In this document: positions 35,901 to 47,755 of the stretch, piece after piece
How positions within the stretch are numbered: the stretch's first letter is position 1
Layout of the letters: every line of letters starts with the position of its first letter
Source of the DNA: Poecilobothrus nobilitatus
Lineage: Eukaryota; Arthropoda; Insecta; Diptera; Dolichopodidae
Direction of reading: 5' to 3'
NCBI GenBank assembly: GCA_947095535.1
Contig: OX352774.1
Coordinates: forward strand, 44,098,496 to 44,162,495
Length of the DNA: 64,000 bases
Notes under the pieces: generated by a model
The model's database searches: none
Told to the model about the DNA's origin: nothing
Seen by the model: only the letters and a program-made list of their open reading frames with translations
Translations under genes and position numbers: made by a program

Positions 35901-37559
35901 GTTTTTAATTCAAGTTTCATTATCTACGAGAAAAAAGATTAATAATAAAAAAAAGTTTCGCTAATTATGTTTTGCCTTTAATGCAGTAGGTAATTGATCT
36001 CTTCTCCATTGAAACAATTTGACATGGACTTATTTATCTTAAACTTTATATTAATTTTTTTTATTATTTTGGTTGTTTTCATTGACAATTAATATTTGAT
36101 GTCTTATTTGTAGAGCTAAATACTCAAATTGACGCGCGTTAACTTTGTGAGTCAAAAGTTCTTTTAAGAGTTTTTCGTGAATGTAAAACAAATAAAACGA
36201 AAATTTAAATAAAAAATTTAAATAAGATTCATAAAAAGTTTGCTGATAAATTTTGTTTTCCTTAAAACTCCTTTACCTTTCTTATAAAAATCTTTAAAAT
36301 CGTTTAATAAATTATTGCATTTTTATTTATATAACTTTTAAATTTGAGCAACAATCTTTTTGGTTATAGTATCTGATTAATATGTATAAATACAGTTAAT
36401 TAATACAGTTTTAATATCATCGACTGTGTTGTTTTAGTATCAGTAATTATTACTCTATGTTGCTTTAAAACAATTTTATAAACTACATATTATTGTACTC
36501 TGGTATTAATATTTTACTCAATTTAATCTCAAATTAACTCAAAAATTAACTCAAATACCTCAACTGTGCTTTTTCATACGTTAAAACATAATATAATATA
36601 GATATACAAATATAAAATAAAGAAATAAACACCATTAATAAACTTCTGAAATAAAAAAAACAACAGGTGTTGTGATATTATAAAATATTTTTGATTTAAA
36701 TTGTCTCGTTTGTAGTGAAACAAAAGAAAATATTTTCATTTTATCAAAATCAATTTTTAACAAGTGAATATTTTTCAAAAGATTTTTTTTTTGTCTTTTC
36801 TTAAAAAAACAATAAACATTATTTTACTTTCTTCCAAAATATATATGCATTAAAATATATATGTATTATAATATACGTCTATTTTTGTCTTACCCTATTG
36901 TCGAGAATTTCCATGCAATCATTGCCACAAATTTATCTATCATTATTTATAATGTAACATATGTGTATTTGAATATATATTTTGTTTTATATTTTGAACA
37001 AAAAAAAACAAAAAACAAATTTCGCGATTTGTAAATCAAATATTCTGATTTATGTAAAAAGTATCACTAGTATTACAAAAACAAAACATTAAAGTAACAA
37101 GAAAAAACAAGCAAACAAAGTTTTAAAGCAATTGAAATGACTTCAAGCAAAATAAATTTCTTTTATTTTTATGTTGAACCATTTATAAAACAATTTATAT
37201 TTTTTTTTTTGTATGATTTCAAATTTGTACAAGATAATGTGACTTATGTATATAATAGGTATTATGATGTTATATTATCTTTTAAATTTTAATAGATAAA
37301 CTATAACAAATCTATCACTTCGTATTTAGAAGTATTGAGACGCAAATTATTTAAAAATATCTAAACAATTAATTAAGTTTTTATAAATATAATTTAATGT
37401 ATTTCTATTTATTTCATTATGTTTTACAATTGTGTCTGACTAATGGTGCACTGTATATTTTTATTTTTATATATATGAAATTATAAGCTAACGTGTAATA
37501 TAATTAATACACTATATACAATATGCACAATATATACTCGTATACACTATATATACTGG
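35901..37559. other. AT-rich spacer
   Basis: No gene or repeat family recognised. Confidence 0.5.
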
Positions 37560-37880
37560 CTGAGTTAACACGCCAGTAATTACTAGACTTTAGGTGGGTT
37601 GCTTACCTTTAAATCATAAGAGAACCTATATTCGACCAGAGTTGGTGTGAAAAATTTAAAAAATAAATTTTAGAAAAAGAATCTATACCAAGATTTTTTC
37701 GTTTTTTCCATGACAGACTAGGGCAGGTGCAGAGAAAGTGTTCCATGCCCTCTATCTTATCAATTCCTCTCTAAAATCTATAGTTAATATTTTGCTGAGT
37801 ACATGAGTACCTAATGTTCTAGCATGTCTACCGATAAGACAACAACCCATAATAACATTAACCAGTTACTTATTTCAGGT
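37560..37880 (-). pseudogene. LINE-C fossil: C-terminal RNase H / Cys-His region of an ORF2
   Basis: On the minus strand, broken frames carry CLIGRHARTLGTH (37845-37805) and, one frame-shift later, GMEHFLCTCPSLS (about 37755-37715). Those match the conserved GH..lG.H and eHlLc.CPaL pattern at the ORF2 C-terminus of RNase H-bearing I/R1-type LINEs. A 3' untranslated-like stretch ending near AACTCAGCC (37560-37570) follows. It has at least one frameshift and a stop. It is a different lineage from LINE-A and LINE-B. Confidence 0.6.
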
Positions 37881-38326
37881 TTAAATAAAGAAAGCTAACA
37901 TTTGGATCTATTTAAATTAAGATTCGACCATAAGCCTCTAGTTGTACTGAAAGTGAAAAGTACAATGTTTAAGGTGTCAATTTTTCAATATCGAAAAGTG
38001 TAGGATTCAAACTATGTCCAGGTTATAGTATATGTATTAATAATTAGTAATTTATATCATAAAATAGTTTATATTGGAATTTATTAAAATCATATAATAT
38101 AAAATGAATTATTCTTGTATGTAAGATTAGTACAGAAATATTTTGTGGTTCATAATCTGGTACAATGTAGCTGCAGCCAAATAATAAATTACTTAGTAAA
38201 AATAACGAATAAAGAAACTGAAGCTAAGTTTAATAAGAAATTATTTATTTTATTTCGAAATGGTTTTTTTAATAAATTATATACATATTTTATTCGAGAT
38301 TCGAATAATTTTGAATATAATTTTTA
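37881..38326. other. AT-rich spacer
   Basis: Nothing recognised. The frames at 38115-38327 and 38260-38526 are unsupported; the latter runs into SINE-1. Confidence 0.5.
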
Positions 38327-38485
38327 ACATAAATGTGAACAGGGAATTGCACAGCCTATCCTTTTCAGGCGTGGCTGTAAATATTGTAAGGGAGAATAAC
38401 TCTTACGACGTGTGTGTGAATAACCCACACTCCCTTGGTGTTTGCAGCGTATTTTATCCTTACCCACTAGGCCACCGAGGCCCCC
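38327..38485 (-). mobile_element. SINE-1 copy, minus strand
   Basis: The minus-strand head reads CCTCGGTGGCCTAGTGGGTA (A-box), then a B-box region where GGGTT is followed by ATTCACA (eroded), then ACGTCGTAAGAGTTATTC, CCCTTACAATATTTACAGCC and the CACATTTATG end. Matches 18613-18800; the A-rich tail is not clear. Confidence 0.7.
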
Positions 38486-38811
38486 GTTTTATTTATTTGC
38501 ATCATTATATGAAAAGTAAAATTTAAATTATTGGTTAAATATACTTCCAATATATTTAAATGTTATTTTATGAATGATGTCAGTGTTTACCGCTTTAATT
38601 TTAAATATTCTTCAGTTTCTTTTCACGTCATTACTCCATTTCTTTACACTACACAATAATAATGAAATCCCTAATTAAATATATCAGTTTTTTTTTTCTC
38701 CTTTTTACTCCTATAAGAAGCATATATAGGGCATCTAAATATAATAAAAGACAAGTTGCTGCTGCTGAGTAGCGTGCCCTACTGTTATGTTAAATGTTAA
38801 TTTAACAAATG
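38486..38811. other. AT-rich spacer
   Basis: A CATATATAGGGCATC segment near 38719 resembles pieces near 42035 and 63885; otherwise nothing recognised. Confidence 0.45.
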
Positions 38812-38984
38812 TTATACCATGAAAAGAAGGAAACGTACATCTGATATTTACCCATATAACAGATAGAAAACAATAAATATTATAATGTTATGCTATGAAA
38901 TGAAAGAAAAAACAAGGCAGTGTATAAATCAAAGTTTTTAGAGGGTCGTATTTTTAAGTAGAACATTATAAAATTGCAATAATA
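38812..38984 (+). repeat. Repeat K, single unit adjoining Helentron-like copy a2
   Basis: Contains GTACATCTGATATTTA...ATAACAGATAGAAAA, GTTATGCTATGAAA, then CAAGGCAGTGTATAAATCAA. The same ordered pieces occur at 41033-41262, on the other side of the inserted element a2. Confidence 0.6.
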
Positions 38985-40580
38985 TTTATACCCGTACGAT
39001 AGGATCGGGTATAATAAAATTACTCCTCCGTTTGTAACACCTCGAAGTAAGCGAGCTAGATATACCTTCAAAGGTATGGATCGGATCAGAAAAAAATTCT
39101 AAGACTTTTGAGCCATGTCCGTCCGTCCGTCCGTCCGTCCGTCAGCACGCTAACTCAAAAACTAAGAAAGCTAGAATCTTGAAATTTACACAAAATATTC
39201 TGGGAATAATTTGTAGGTTCCCTATTTTTTTTGGTTGAGTTTGGAGCAAGCCTTAGGGTAGCTCTCGAACACCTAACTTTTAGATCCCGACATTTTTTTT
39301 GCAATAGAGCTATGAAATTTTAACCACTGATAGTTCTCACAAAAATATTAATTTTATTTTTAATAACTTTGTTTTGTAGCCCCACCCGTTACGGAGCTAC
39401 AGCTCCCCAAAGGTTCAAAAAAGCTCTATATTTAAATTGTTATAGCACAAGTTGTGTAAGGTATATCTTCATTTTGAAAACGCCAAACGATTACTACTTT
39501 TATTAGCTTTAAAAGTATATATACAATAAATATATATTTGTGGCATACGGTGTCTTAATTTACCGTTATGTGAAACTCAAATTTTGCAAAATCCTTCAAC
39601 CCTTCTATCTTCTAAACGGTTTAAGTTGGAAACTTGCAATTTTGACAGAAGTTAGATCTTTAAAAAATAAGTATGAGTCATTTCAGAAATTTTTTTTGTA
39701 TCACCCCCCGTTTAGGAGCTGTAAGGGGTCAAAAACTGAAAATTTCCTATTTTTAAACACCTGTAACTTGAACACCTGTTAAAATTTTTTTAAAGTAATA
39801 CATAAAAATTAAAGCTTCAACATTATATTCTTATTTCTGTTAACAACTTTTTTTAATAATGTAGGGTTACTTTATAATTGACGAAAGTGTTACTTGATTT
39901 TTTCAAATTTTCTAACAAATTTCTTTAAAACGAATTTTTTCCATTTTGTTTTACTCGATAATTTGAAATTGTTGAGGATATAATGCGTAGTACATAAAAA
40001 TGCAAATAAATAAACAACATAACGGTTGCTTGAAGAATTTTTATTTATTATTTATATGATATTAATATATATACATACTTATATAATATCATGTTTATTT
40101 ACATATCGTATATGTCACTAGTGAATGAATGATAAGAGTATATATGTATATTATATAGCGCCGTATTTACATACATATATGTATTTTATTGTACTTATAA
40201 GAAATTATTCTGTCAATGGAATATTTAAATATAATATAATATAATATTTAAAATTATATTTACTATTTTGTACTAAGTAAATTTAATATACATTTACGGC
40301 TTAGTATTAAATGGTACTATAGAATATTTGAAAAAGTTTTGGATTGATAATCGTTATGTGGAAGGTTAGAATCTGCTTTTGAAGAATGTACATATAAACA
40401 TATAGTTTGAATATATGTAGAACCCATAGTTCTAGAAATTATAAAATTCACCCAAATTATTTTAAAATACTAAAATATTAAAAAAATAATATTGTGAGCA
40501 GAGTGACAGGCTGTGAACATACTAACGGTTCGTACGGGTATCTAAGAGTTGACAAAGGCAACTGTATTCTTCCTCGTTTT
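38985..40580 (+). mobile_element. Helentron/DINE-1-like element, family a, copy 2 (longer)
   Basis: Starts TTTATACCCGTACGATAGG (hairpin with CGGGTATA), has a (GTCC)n tract at 39117-39143, and ends with TCGTACGGGTAT (40529-40540), a GAGTTGAC/GCAACT stem and CTTCCTCGTTTT. By eye it is nearly identical to 12376-13649 outside deletions in that copy. Its extra middle (39370-39780) contains the module also found at 1-600, in E1 and at 59220-59660. The frames at 38880-39071 and 39540-39782 are shadows. Non-autonomous, no Rep/helicase coding. Confidence 0.7.
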
Positions 40581-41032
40581 ATTTAAATTTTGCTAAGTAA
40601 CATTTTCTTAATTTTTTAAAAATTTTGCCATAATATAGTACAATTTTAGAATCAGAAGTTTAGCCCATAATATAGATATATGAATAGAAATATGGGTATA
40701 CATATATTAGATTTATTATAGATTTATTAATTTTTATATAGGCAACAGTTATTAATATGAATGAATGGACGGTAAACATAAACGAACAAAAAAAAAATTC
40801 AGAATGTTCTATAGGTTATAATTTATATTTTTTAAATAGACTGTATGTATAAATTTAATATTTAAAAAAAATAAAAGAAATACTTAGCGTACGTAAATAA
40901 CAGAAAACAAAAAAAAATAAATGTAATACTGCGAAGAAAAATAAAAACGAATAGAAAAAAAAGAGAACAAAAAATGTTACTTTGACTGTTTTTAAATATT
41001 TTTAAAGAAAAAAAGAACTATTAAAATGTTAT
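40581..41032. other. AT-rich spacer
   Basis: A-rich, nothing recognised. Confidence 0.5.
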
Positions 41033-41262
41033 GATTTTAAAAGAAAAAAACATACCTCTGATATTTACGTACATAACAGATAGAAAAAAGAAATATTAAA
41101 TGTTATGCTATGAAAAGAAAGAAACGTACATCTGATATTTAGGTACATAACAGATAGAAAAAAAGAATTAAAATGTTATGCTATAAAAAGAATGAAAAAA
41201 CAAGGCAGTGCATAAATCAAAGTTTTTAAAGAGTTGCATTTTTAAGTAGAAATTATAAAAAA
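41033..41262 (+). repeat. Repeat K, tandem ~73-bp units
   Basis: At least two head-to-tail units (CTGATATTTA, GTACATAACAGATAGAAAAA, GTTATGCTATGAAAAGAA) followed by CAAGGCAGTGCATAAATCAA and TTTTTAAGTAGAAATTATAA. The same order appears at 38812-38984. Confidence 0.65.
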
Positions 41263-41992
41263 ATAAAGCGGTGCGTAAACCCAAAGCTTTTAAAGGAGCG
41301 CAATTTAAATTATAAAATCACAATTTTCAATTAAATTTTGAATGTGTAACATTTTCTTAATTTTATGCTTCTTTTATAATTTTTATTTTCTAAAACTTCA
41401 ACATTATATGCACAGCCAATTTTTATTGTTTTACATAAAAGGTGCGTAAAACTTACGGTGTGAAGATTTTGTAGATAAAGCGATAGATAAAGAGACAGAA
41501 TATTATTACGGATAGAGTAAAAATTTGTTTGAAAAATATAACAAAGAAAGTTTTGAAGCATTTGCTATGGCAACCATAGAAAAATATAACAAGTGTACTA
41601 TATATTATAATTAGGTAAATGCATCAGATTAGTATAGTTTAGTTTCAAAATTATAAAGTTTGATACTGTATTTTTTTCGAAGCGAAAATATTTGTTACTA
41701 TTGGCAAAAATTTATTTACCATTGGTTTTTAATCCAACCTTTGGTTTTTTAATCCAAAGCTTGACAATGAAATTTACAAGAGATGAGATTTATTAAATAA
41801 TCATTTTTATTACATTTTTGAAAGAAACTACTTCACAGCATCATTGAGGTTTTTCATTATTTAAAACACTTTAGCGATAAATTTTACATTTATCAATATC
41901 TAAATATAATACATATAAGTATTTGAATAAATTTACTAAAATTAAATTGTTCATAAAACTGAGGAAACTTTCACAAAAGCTATATTTTTCTA
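41263..41992. other. AT-rich spacer
   Basis: No supported gene; the 76-residue minus frame at 41331-41561 has no homology seen. Confidence 0.5.
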
Positions 41993-42060
41993 CTTATACC
42001 CGTCGTATGACGGGCTTTTTTACTAGTATATATATATAGGGCATAGGGCATCAACTAAAT
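41993..42060 (+). repeat. 5' hairpin fragment of a Helentron-like element
   Basis: TATACCCGTCGTATGACGGG is a TATACCCG-type hairpin like the 5' ends of families a and c, followed by poly-T and an AGGGCATAGGGCATC piece that recurs near 63896. No 3' half follows. Confidence 0.4.
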
Positions 42061-42156
42061 TATTTATTTTTCATATTATTAATACATATATACTACCTAA
42101 TTTTAAATTTAGTAATTAATTTTACAATCAAGTTAGTTTATTTTATAAAAATCTTC

Positions 42157-42492
42157 GGGTACACTTTACTTTAGGTGTGTTCGATTGCCTTGAAACTTTA
42201 CATAATAGCACCTAGTGACGTCATACGAGTTGAAACAAGATATTTATTAAAGAGAGTAGTAGATCCCACAATGTCGTAAAAAATTGGTTCCTGTATACTA
42301 TCGTAGTTGAAAATTTAAGAGTTTAAGTAAAATACTGGAAAATGTTTGGAAAATTTCAAATTAGCAATTTGACCTTTAAATGATCTTTACATCAAATGTC
42401 ATGTTCTATGAAATATAGCTAATGTTACTAGGTCTCATTATGTAAAATTCCTAGGCAATCGGATAATGTACTTAAAGTAAAGTATATCCAAT
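42157..42492. mobile_element. 336-bp MITE with ~75-bp inverted repeats and an 8-bp target duplication
   Basis: The left arm begins GGGTACACTTTACTTTA and continues with CGATTGCCTTGAAACTTTAC and CACCTAGTGAC. The right arm, inverted, reads GGATATACTTTACTTTA, CGATTGCCTAGGAATTTTAC and GACCTAGTAAC. AAATCTTC occurs at 42149-42156 and 42493-42500, an 8-bp duplication. GG-starting TIRs with 8-bp duplications would fit Merlin or hAT; that assignment is inference. A related right-end piece (CTTAAAGTAAAGTATA) lies near 45870. Confidence 0.65.
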
Positions 42493-42500
42493 AAATCTTC

Positions 42501-43801
42501 TAGTGAATATTTGAAAAAATTTAAATTATTCCAACATAAAAATTCAATTTCTATATTATGTACATAATATTTACTGTACTGTAATAAAAATTTTTAAAAT
42601 TATAATTGAAATAATAAAATTTTTTTTACAATAAATTGCTTTTAATTCATTTACTTTTTAACCTCAAAAAAAGAAAAAAGAAATAAAATTCGAAATTCAA
42701 TTTAAAAAATAACAATCAATGAGAACTATCACTAAAATATCAATTTATTGCTATTGTTATTCTATAGTTTGTATAGTAATTCATCAGTATACCAAATTCA
42801 TATTATATTTGAAACCAACCAAATGTCAATATGTATTATTTTCTTCTTAATTTTAAAATTTAGAATTTATTTTTTAATATAGGTATCTATATTTTATTTA
42901 TTTAAAAAACACAAAATTTGAAAATTTTAAATTTAAAAGCATTTGTTTGTTATTTTTTTTTTTTTTTTTTTGTTTAATAATATGTACGAGTATGTATTTA
43001 GATATTATCTAATTTCTAAATGACAAAAACCGAAAACCTAACATGAATATTGGGTTTTGATTTTTCCAGGATAATCAACTTAATATACATACATTAAAAA
43101 AAAATTCTACACTAAATATAATTTTGCTAAAGTAAACTATATTCGCTAAATAACCTGTCACAATTAGGGTAAATGGTGTTGGAATATCAAATTTTTTTGA
43201 ATATATCATATATTGATAAAATCTAAATTAAAAAAATCGAAAAATAAAATGAATTTTATTTTTCACTATATAAAATAGAATATAATAAATAATAATATAC
43301 CTATTATACATAATAGAATACAATCCATTTAGGTTTTAAATAAATTTATTTCTGGGAAAAATAAAACCAGCATAACCAGCTAAATTTGATCGAAAAAGCA
43401 AATAATAATATTTAACATATCGTAAAACAACAAATAAAATATTATTTTTCAAAATATCGAAAATTTCATTTAAATGAAATATCGAATTTCATTTCAAATG
43501 ATTGAAAAATGATAGATATCATCATTATTCGATAAATCATATAACATAATCATTACTATAATCATGTTCATGACCATCATCATAATTTTTTTACTGTTTT
43601 GATAAAGAAATTATTGACGTCATTATAAGTGTATTCACTATATTTAATGAAACAACAACAATTACAGTAATATAATACATTAAATGTATGTATGTATGTT
43701 TTAGAATGTCTTAATTAAAAATGATAATTCTTTGTTAATAATATTTTAGAATTTTAAAAATATTAAAATTTCAATTCAATCTGGCCAAAATTTAAATGTT
43801 T
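42501..43801. other. AT-rich spacer
   Basis: No gene or further repeat recognised. Confidence 0.5.
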
Positions 43802-44712
43802 TTTATATCCTACACATTAAGTATAGGGTATATTAACTTTGGTATGGTGTTTTGTAACCACCAAAAGGAAGCGAGTTAGATATCGATATGTATATATATT
43901 CTGAATCAGGATCACCTCCTGAGTCGATTTAGCGATGTCCGTCCGTCCTCCCGTTCGTACGATAACTTAAAAACTAGTGAAGCTATCTTGATGAAATTTA
44001 AATAGTAGGTTACTAATTACGAAAGGCAGGATTGGTCGAATCTGGACAAAATCAGTCCATGGGTTCGGGTACCTTCCATACAACTCCCAAAACCGAACAA
44101 GCATATATTCGAAATTAATAATGATAGAAACTTCAAATTTGGTACTAGAGTGTTGTTTCCTGAATCTCTGATTTTCCTAAAATTTTAAATGAATTGAAGT
44201 GGTTGGTCGGGTACCTCGCATACAGCTCCTAAAACCGAACAAGCATATCTTCGAAATTAATAAAGATAGAAACTGCAAATTTGATACGAGGTTGTTTCCG
44301 GAATCCCTGATTTGCCTAAAATTTCAGATGAATTGGAATGGTTTTTCGGGTATCTCCCACACAACTCCCAAAACCGAACAAGCATATCTTCGAAATTAAT
44401 AAATATAAAAATTTGAATTTGATATAAGAGTATTCTACCCTGTTCTGATAATGTCTCTAAAATTTGGGATGAATTGGGGAGGTGGTGCGGGTGCCTTCAC
44501 ACACTTTCCAAGACCTAACAAGCATTTCTTCGAATTTAATAAAGCTAGAAACCTGAAATTTTGTACAAAGGTTGTAAAAGCATTTAGTTTTTTAGCTTAT
44601 ATTAAATGCCTAACTAAAATAACTTATGCATTTTTAATTTAATTTGAATTTTTTAGGTGTAGGATATAAATAAGTCGGTTGCATCGACTTACTGTTACAT
44701 TTACTTGTTTTT
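43802..44712 (+). mobile_element. Helentron/DINE-1-like element, family c, copy 1, with tandem ~140-bp units
   Basis: The 5' end is TATATCCTACAC with a hairpin partner TATAGGGTATA. A GTCCGTCCGTCC tract lies near 43938. Four units of about 140 bp follow (44060-44585), each with GGGTACCT-type sequence, AAAACCGAACAAGCATAT and ATTAATAAAGATAGAAAC. The end has GTGTAGGATATA (inverse of the start), stem AAGTCG-GTTGCAT-CGACTT, then a T-rich end. The frames at 44199-44399 and 44451-44642 are shadows of the units. Inverted copy at 55334-56485. Confidence 0.7.
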
Positions 44713-46777
44713 TTATTATTTTGTTTGTTTTTAAACAGGAGAAAGTAATTTAACTGTTTGATTTGTTTGTTTTTTCTTTTGTCCAACAGTTAAGCTGAAA
44801 TACCTAAGCTGAAACATCTTTCTTCTAAAATAATGCGATTTACCGAAATATTTTAAGGGAGATAATCTAATCTATATGTATATTTTAGGATTTAAGGTCA
44901 ACAATTTTTAGTTTGATATCATCGTCGCTTAATTAAACTTACTTTGAAATTTATTTTGAAATCTTTGTAAATAAAAAATGTGATCACATCCAATATTAGG
45001 GAGTACATGAGATGGAAATTAGTTACACATTAGCGATGATCGAGCCACAATATGCCACCTAGAAATTTCAACTATGTGTAGGGATAAACAGCAAATCCTC
45101 TGCTTGTTTTTTTTTTTGAAATATTTTGAGCGGGGATATCAGATTTTTATTTCCTCAGAACATGTTTCTACACCTACTAGAAGCCTCTTAACCATATTAC
45201 GAGAATGTGATGAACGAAAAAACCTTCTAATTGAAAAAGGGTTTTGAATAATTTTTTAAGGATATGTAAAAAAATTTGTTTGGTTTTGCAAAGGTTTTGT
45301 TTTTTTTTTTAAATCTAAATATTTTATTATATTATAGTAAAATATACCAACAATATGCATTAAATTTTCGAAAAATCTTAGAAATTAGGTTTTCCATATT
45401 ATTAAGCAGATAATTTGCATTTTATTATACTTTAATAATTATAGAGTATAAATTTAAAAAATTTTTATAAAATTTTTAATTTTTCAATCAGATCTTTGAA
45501 CATGTTTTATTTAATAATTTGTGAAGGACACCAGATATAATAAATCGGCAAAATATTTTGGAAATGTAGAAAATCTTAAAATCTTAATAATTAAAATAAT
45601 GTCCAATTTTTTTTTCGAATTTAAATAAGATCACAATTTCTTTTTCTAAACCGTAGAATACTATATATTTATCTTTGGAAAGAAATTTTAGTTATTTTAT
45701 TTTAGAAAGTTCCTAAGAGCTCTAATGATTCATTTAGTTTTAGAAATATTTTGATGTAAGTAAATTTACCTCTAAAATTTTCAAAATGACATAATATATA
45801 CCTCCTTAAAATTCACAGCAAATTTGGATCAGAATAAATTTTTGAAAAATATTCTATCCGGGACTTAAAGTAAAGTATAGGTATAGTCCAACTGTTATGT
45901 GATGAAACTAGAGAGAACATTTGCAAGAAAATGTGGATGTGTTCAGACAGTAGGGATATGTTAAGATAGTCAAAAAATGTTAGAGTTTCTTTGTTTAATT
46001 AATCATAATAAAGTGTAAAAAGGCAATAAAAAGGCAATCTTGGTAAAGTGGGATTTTGAAAAGTGGGATTTTGAAAAAGTGCGCCTTTCGCATTTAACCC
46101 TAATATTATATATGTTTAAATTTAATATTTGGTATATTTGGTTATGTTAAGTTAAATTTTTTTTTTGTTAAATTAATTATAATTCGAACCGATATCATTT
46201 GTTCCAAATTTTTTCTTTTTAAACATTTTATTACTTTTTCATGTCGGATAACATTATTTCGAATTATTGAAGTTGATTCAAAAGAAACTTTTTAGAGTGT
46301 AGTTAATTTTATAATAATCATAATATCAACATATAAATAATAGATTTGAATAATAAAACTCAAAGATGATAATGCCACTGAGAGCGTAATTTCATAATAT
46401 ACGTACATATTAAGTAGATATAAATAGATGTTTTGTTAAAAATTGCAACCTACTACCATATAAAATTGTAGTGTTTTTATTAATCGTGATGTTGTATTTT
46501 AAGTTAGTTATATTATCTAAAATACGGTTTTACAAATTTAAAATATTGACAAATAAATAGGATCGGCTAAATAATTATATTAGAATTATTTTTGAAAAAT
46601 CCTGAGTTACAAAATTCCGTGTAAAACAATAAATTCTATGTTAACAATATTTTAAAAAAAGCATATATAATTCTAATTTTGTAACCAAATCTAAAATCCG
46701 TTCTAATTAAGTTTTTCCATCCATATTTCAACAACAAAGCATAAAATATAAAATAATTTAAAAAAAAATTACAAATT
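44713..46777. other. AT-rich spacer
   Basis: A decayed MITE right end is possible near 45860-45895. No gene seen. The moderately GC-richer stretch 45000-45240 matches nothing I recognise. Confidence 0.45.
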
Positions 46778-46892
46778 TTGGGACCCGGACATATTCTCGA
46801 CATTTTCATCTCGGCTTGAGAAAATATCGTTCACAAAAATCTTGCTTTTCAAAAATCTGGGTTACAAAAATCTTGCTTTCAAAGAAATATCG
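46778..46892 (-). repeat. Inverted, decayed partner of the 15/16-bp minisatellite
   Basis: Reads as the reverse complement of 47632-47790: ATATCGTTCACAAAAATCTT, GCTTTTCAAAAATCT, GGTTACAAAAATCTTGC, preceded by TCTCGACATTTTCATC matching the flank of the other copy. Only about three units remain. Confidence 0.65.
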
Positions 46893-47631
46893 CTATAATT
46901 ATCTTGTTATTTTCTGTAAAAAGTAAAAAATATTAAAATAGATACATGTGCAAAGCAATAAATGCAAATAAATTAGTTTCAGATCTCGGACGGATTCAAA
47001 TAAAAATAATATTTTATAAGGGTGGGTTTATGGATAAGCAAAAAAAAATTTTAATGATGTTTTAAATTCGTACATTATTTTAAAAAGTACTACCTCTCTA
47101 CAAAACTATGATATACAATTATAATGTAAAATAAATGTGAAATGTATATCATAATTTAGGACAGAAGTTGTAATAATTTTTATTTTTTAAAATTATTCTA
47201 TAACTTGTAAAACAAAACCCCCTTTTTAGATTCGCACATGCACAATAAATTATGACACTTTTTTGTTTATGTTTATCATAATCATCAAATCGGGAACAAG
47301 CCATAAACTCAAAGCGTATAATTCAATTTATATCCAATTGCAATAATCCGTTTAAAAATGCAATATTTTAGTGTAACCTTCTGGAAACAAATAATTTTAA
47401 TATGTACTTTTTAACTAAGTATGTGTATATATATATGTATATAAATGATTAAAATACTATTATAATTTTTATTTACCTACGTATATATAATTTCTATAAA
47501 AATTGCAATATTTATAATATTACGAACATAATTACAGGAAGACAAAGATTAAAATATCGCTTATTTTAAATTTATTCGCACATGCGAATAAATTAAAAAA
47601 ACTAAAACCAAATAAGTGATATTTTGATCGA
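46893..47631. other. AT-rich interval between the inverted minisatellite copies
   Basis: TTCGCACATGC occurs near 47232 and 47576, so the interval may be the interior of one element whose arms are the two minisatellites. No gene seen. Confidence 0.4.
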
Positions 47632-47755
47632 GCGAGATTTTTGTAAGCGAGATTTTTGAAAAGCGAGATTTTTGTAAGCGAGATTTTTGAAAAGCGAGAT
47701 ATTTGTAAGCGAGATTTTTGAAAAGCGAGATTTTTGAAAAGCGAGATTTTTGTGA
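47632..47755 (+). repeat. Minisatellite of eight 15/16-bp units, GCGAGATTTTTGTAA / GCGAGATTTTTGAAAA
   Basis: Units of 15 and 16 bp mostly alternate (15,16,15,16,15,16,16,15), so the true period is largely a 31-bp dimer. One unit has GCGAGATATTTG. The overlapping minus frames here (47532-47804, 47602-47820) are simply this repeat translated. Confidence 0.9.

Noticed and set aside
41998..42020. Bacterial-type intrinsic terminator (GC hairpin plus poly-T)
   Set aside because: The hairpin CCCGTC-GTAT-GACGGG followed by Ts fits the pattern, but the genome is eukaryotic and the motif matches the 5' hairpin of Helentron-like elements.
44199..44642. Two repetitive open frames with PKPNKH-like peptides
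   Set aside because: They are the ~140-bp tandem units of Helentron-like family c read in one frame; the same peptides appear on the other strand at 55440-56135.
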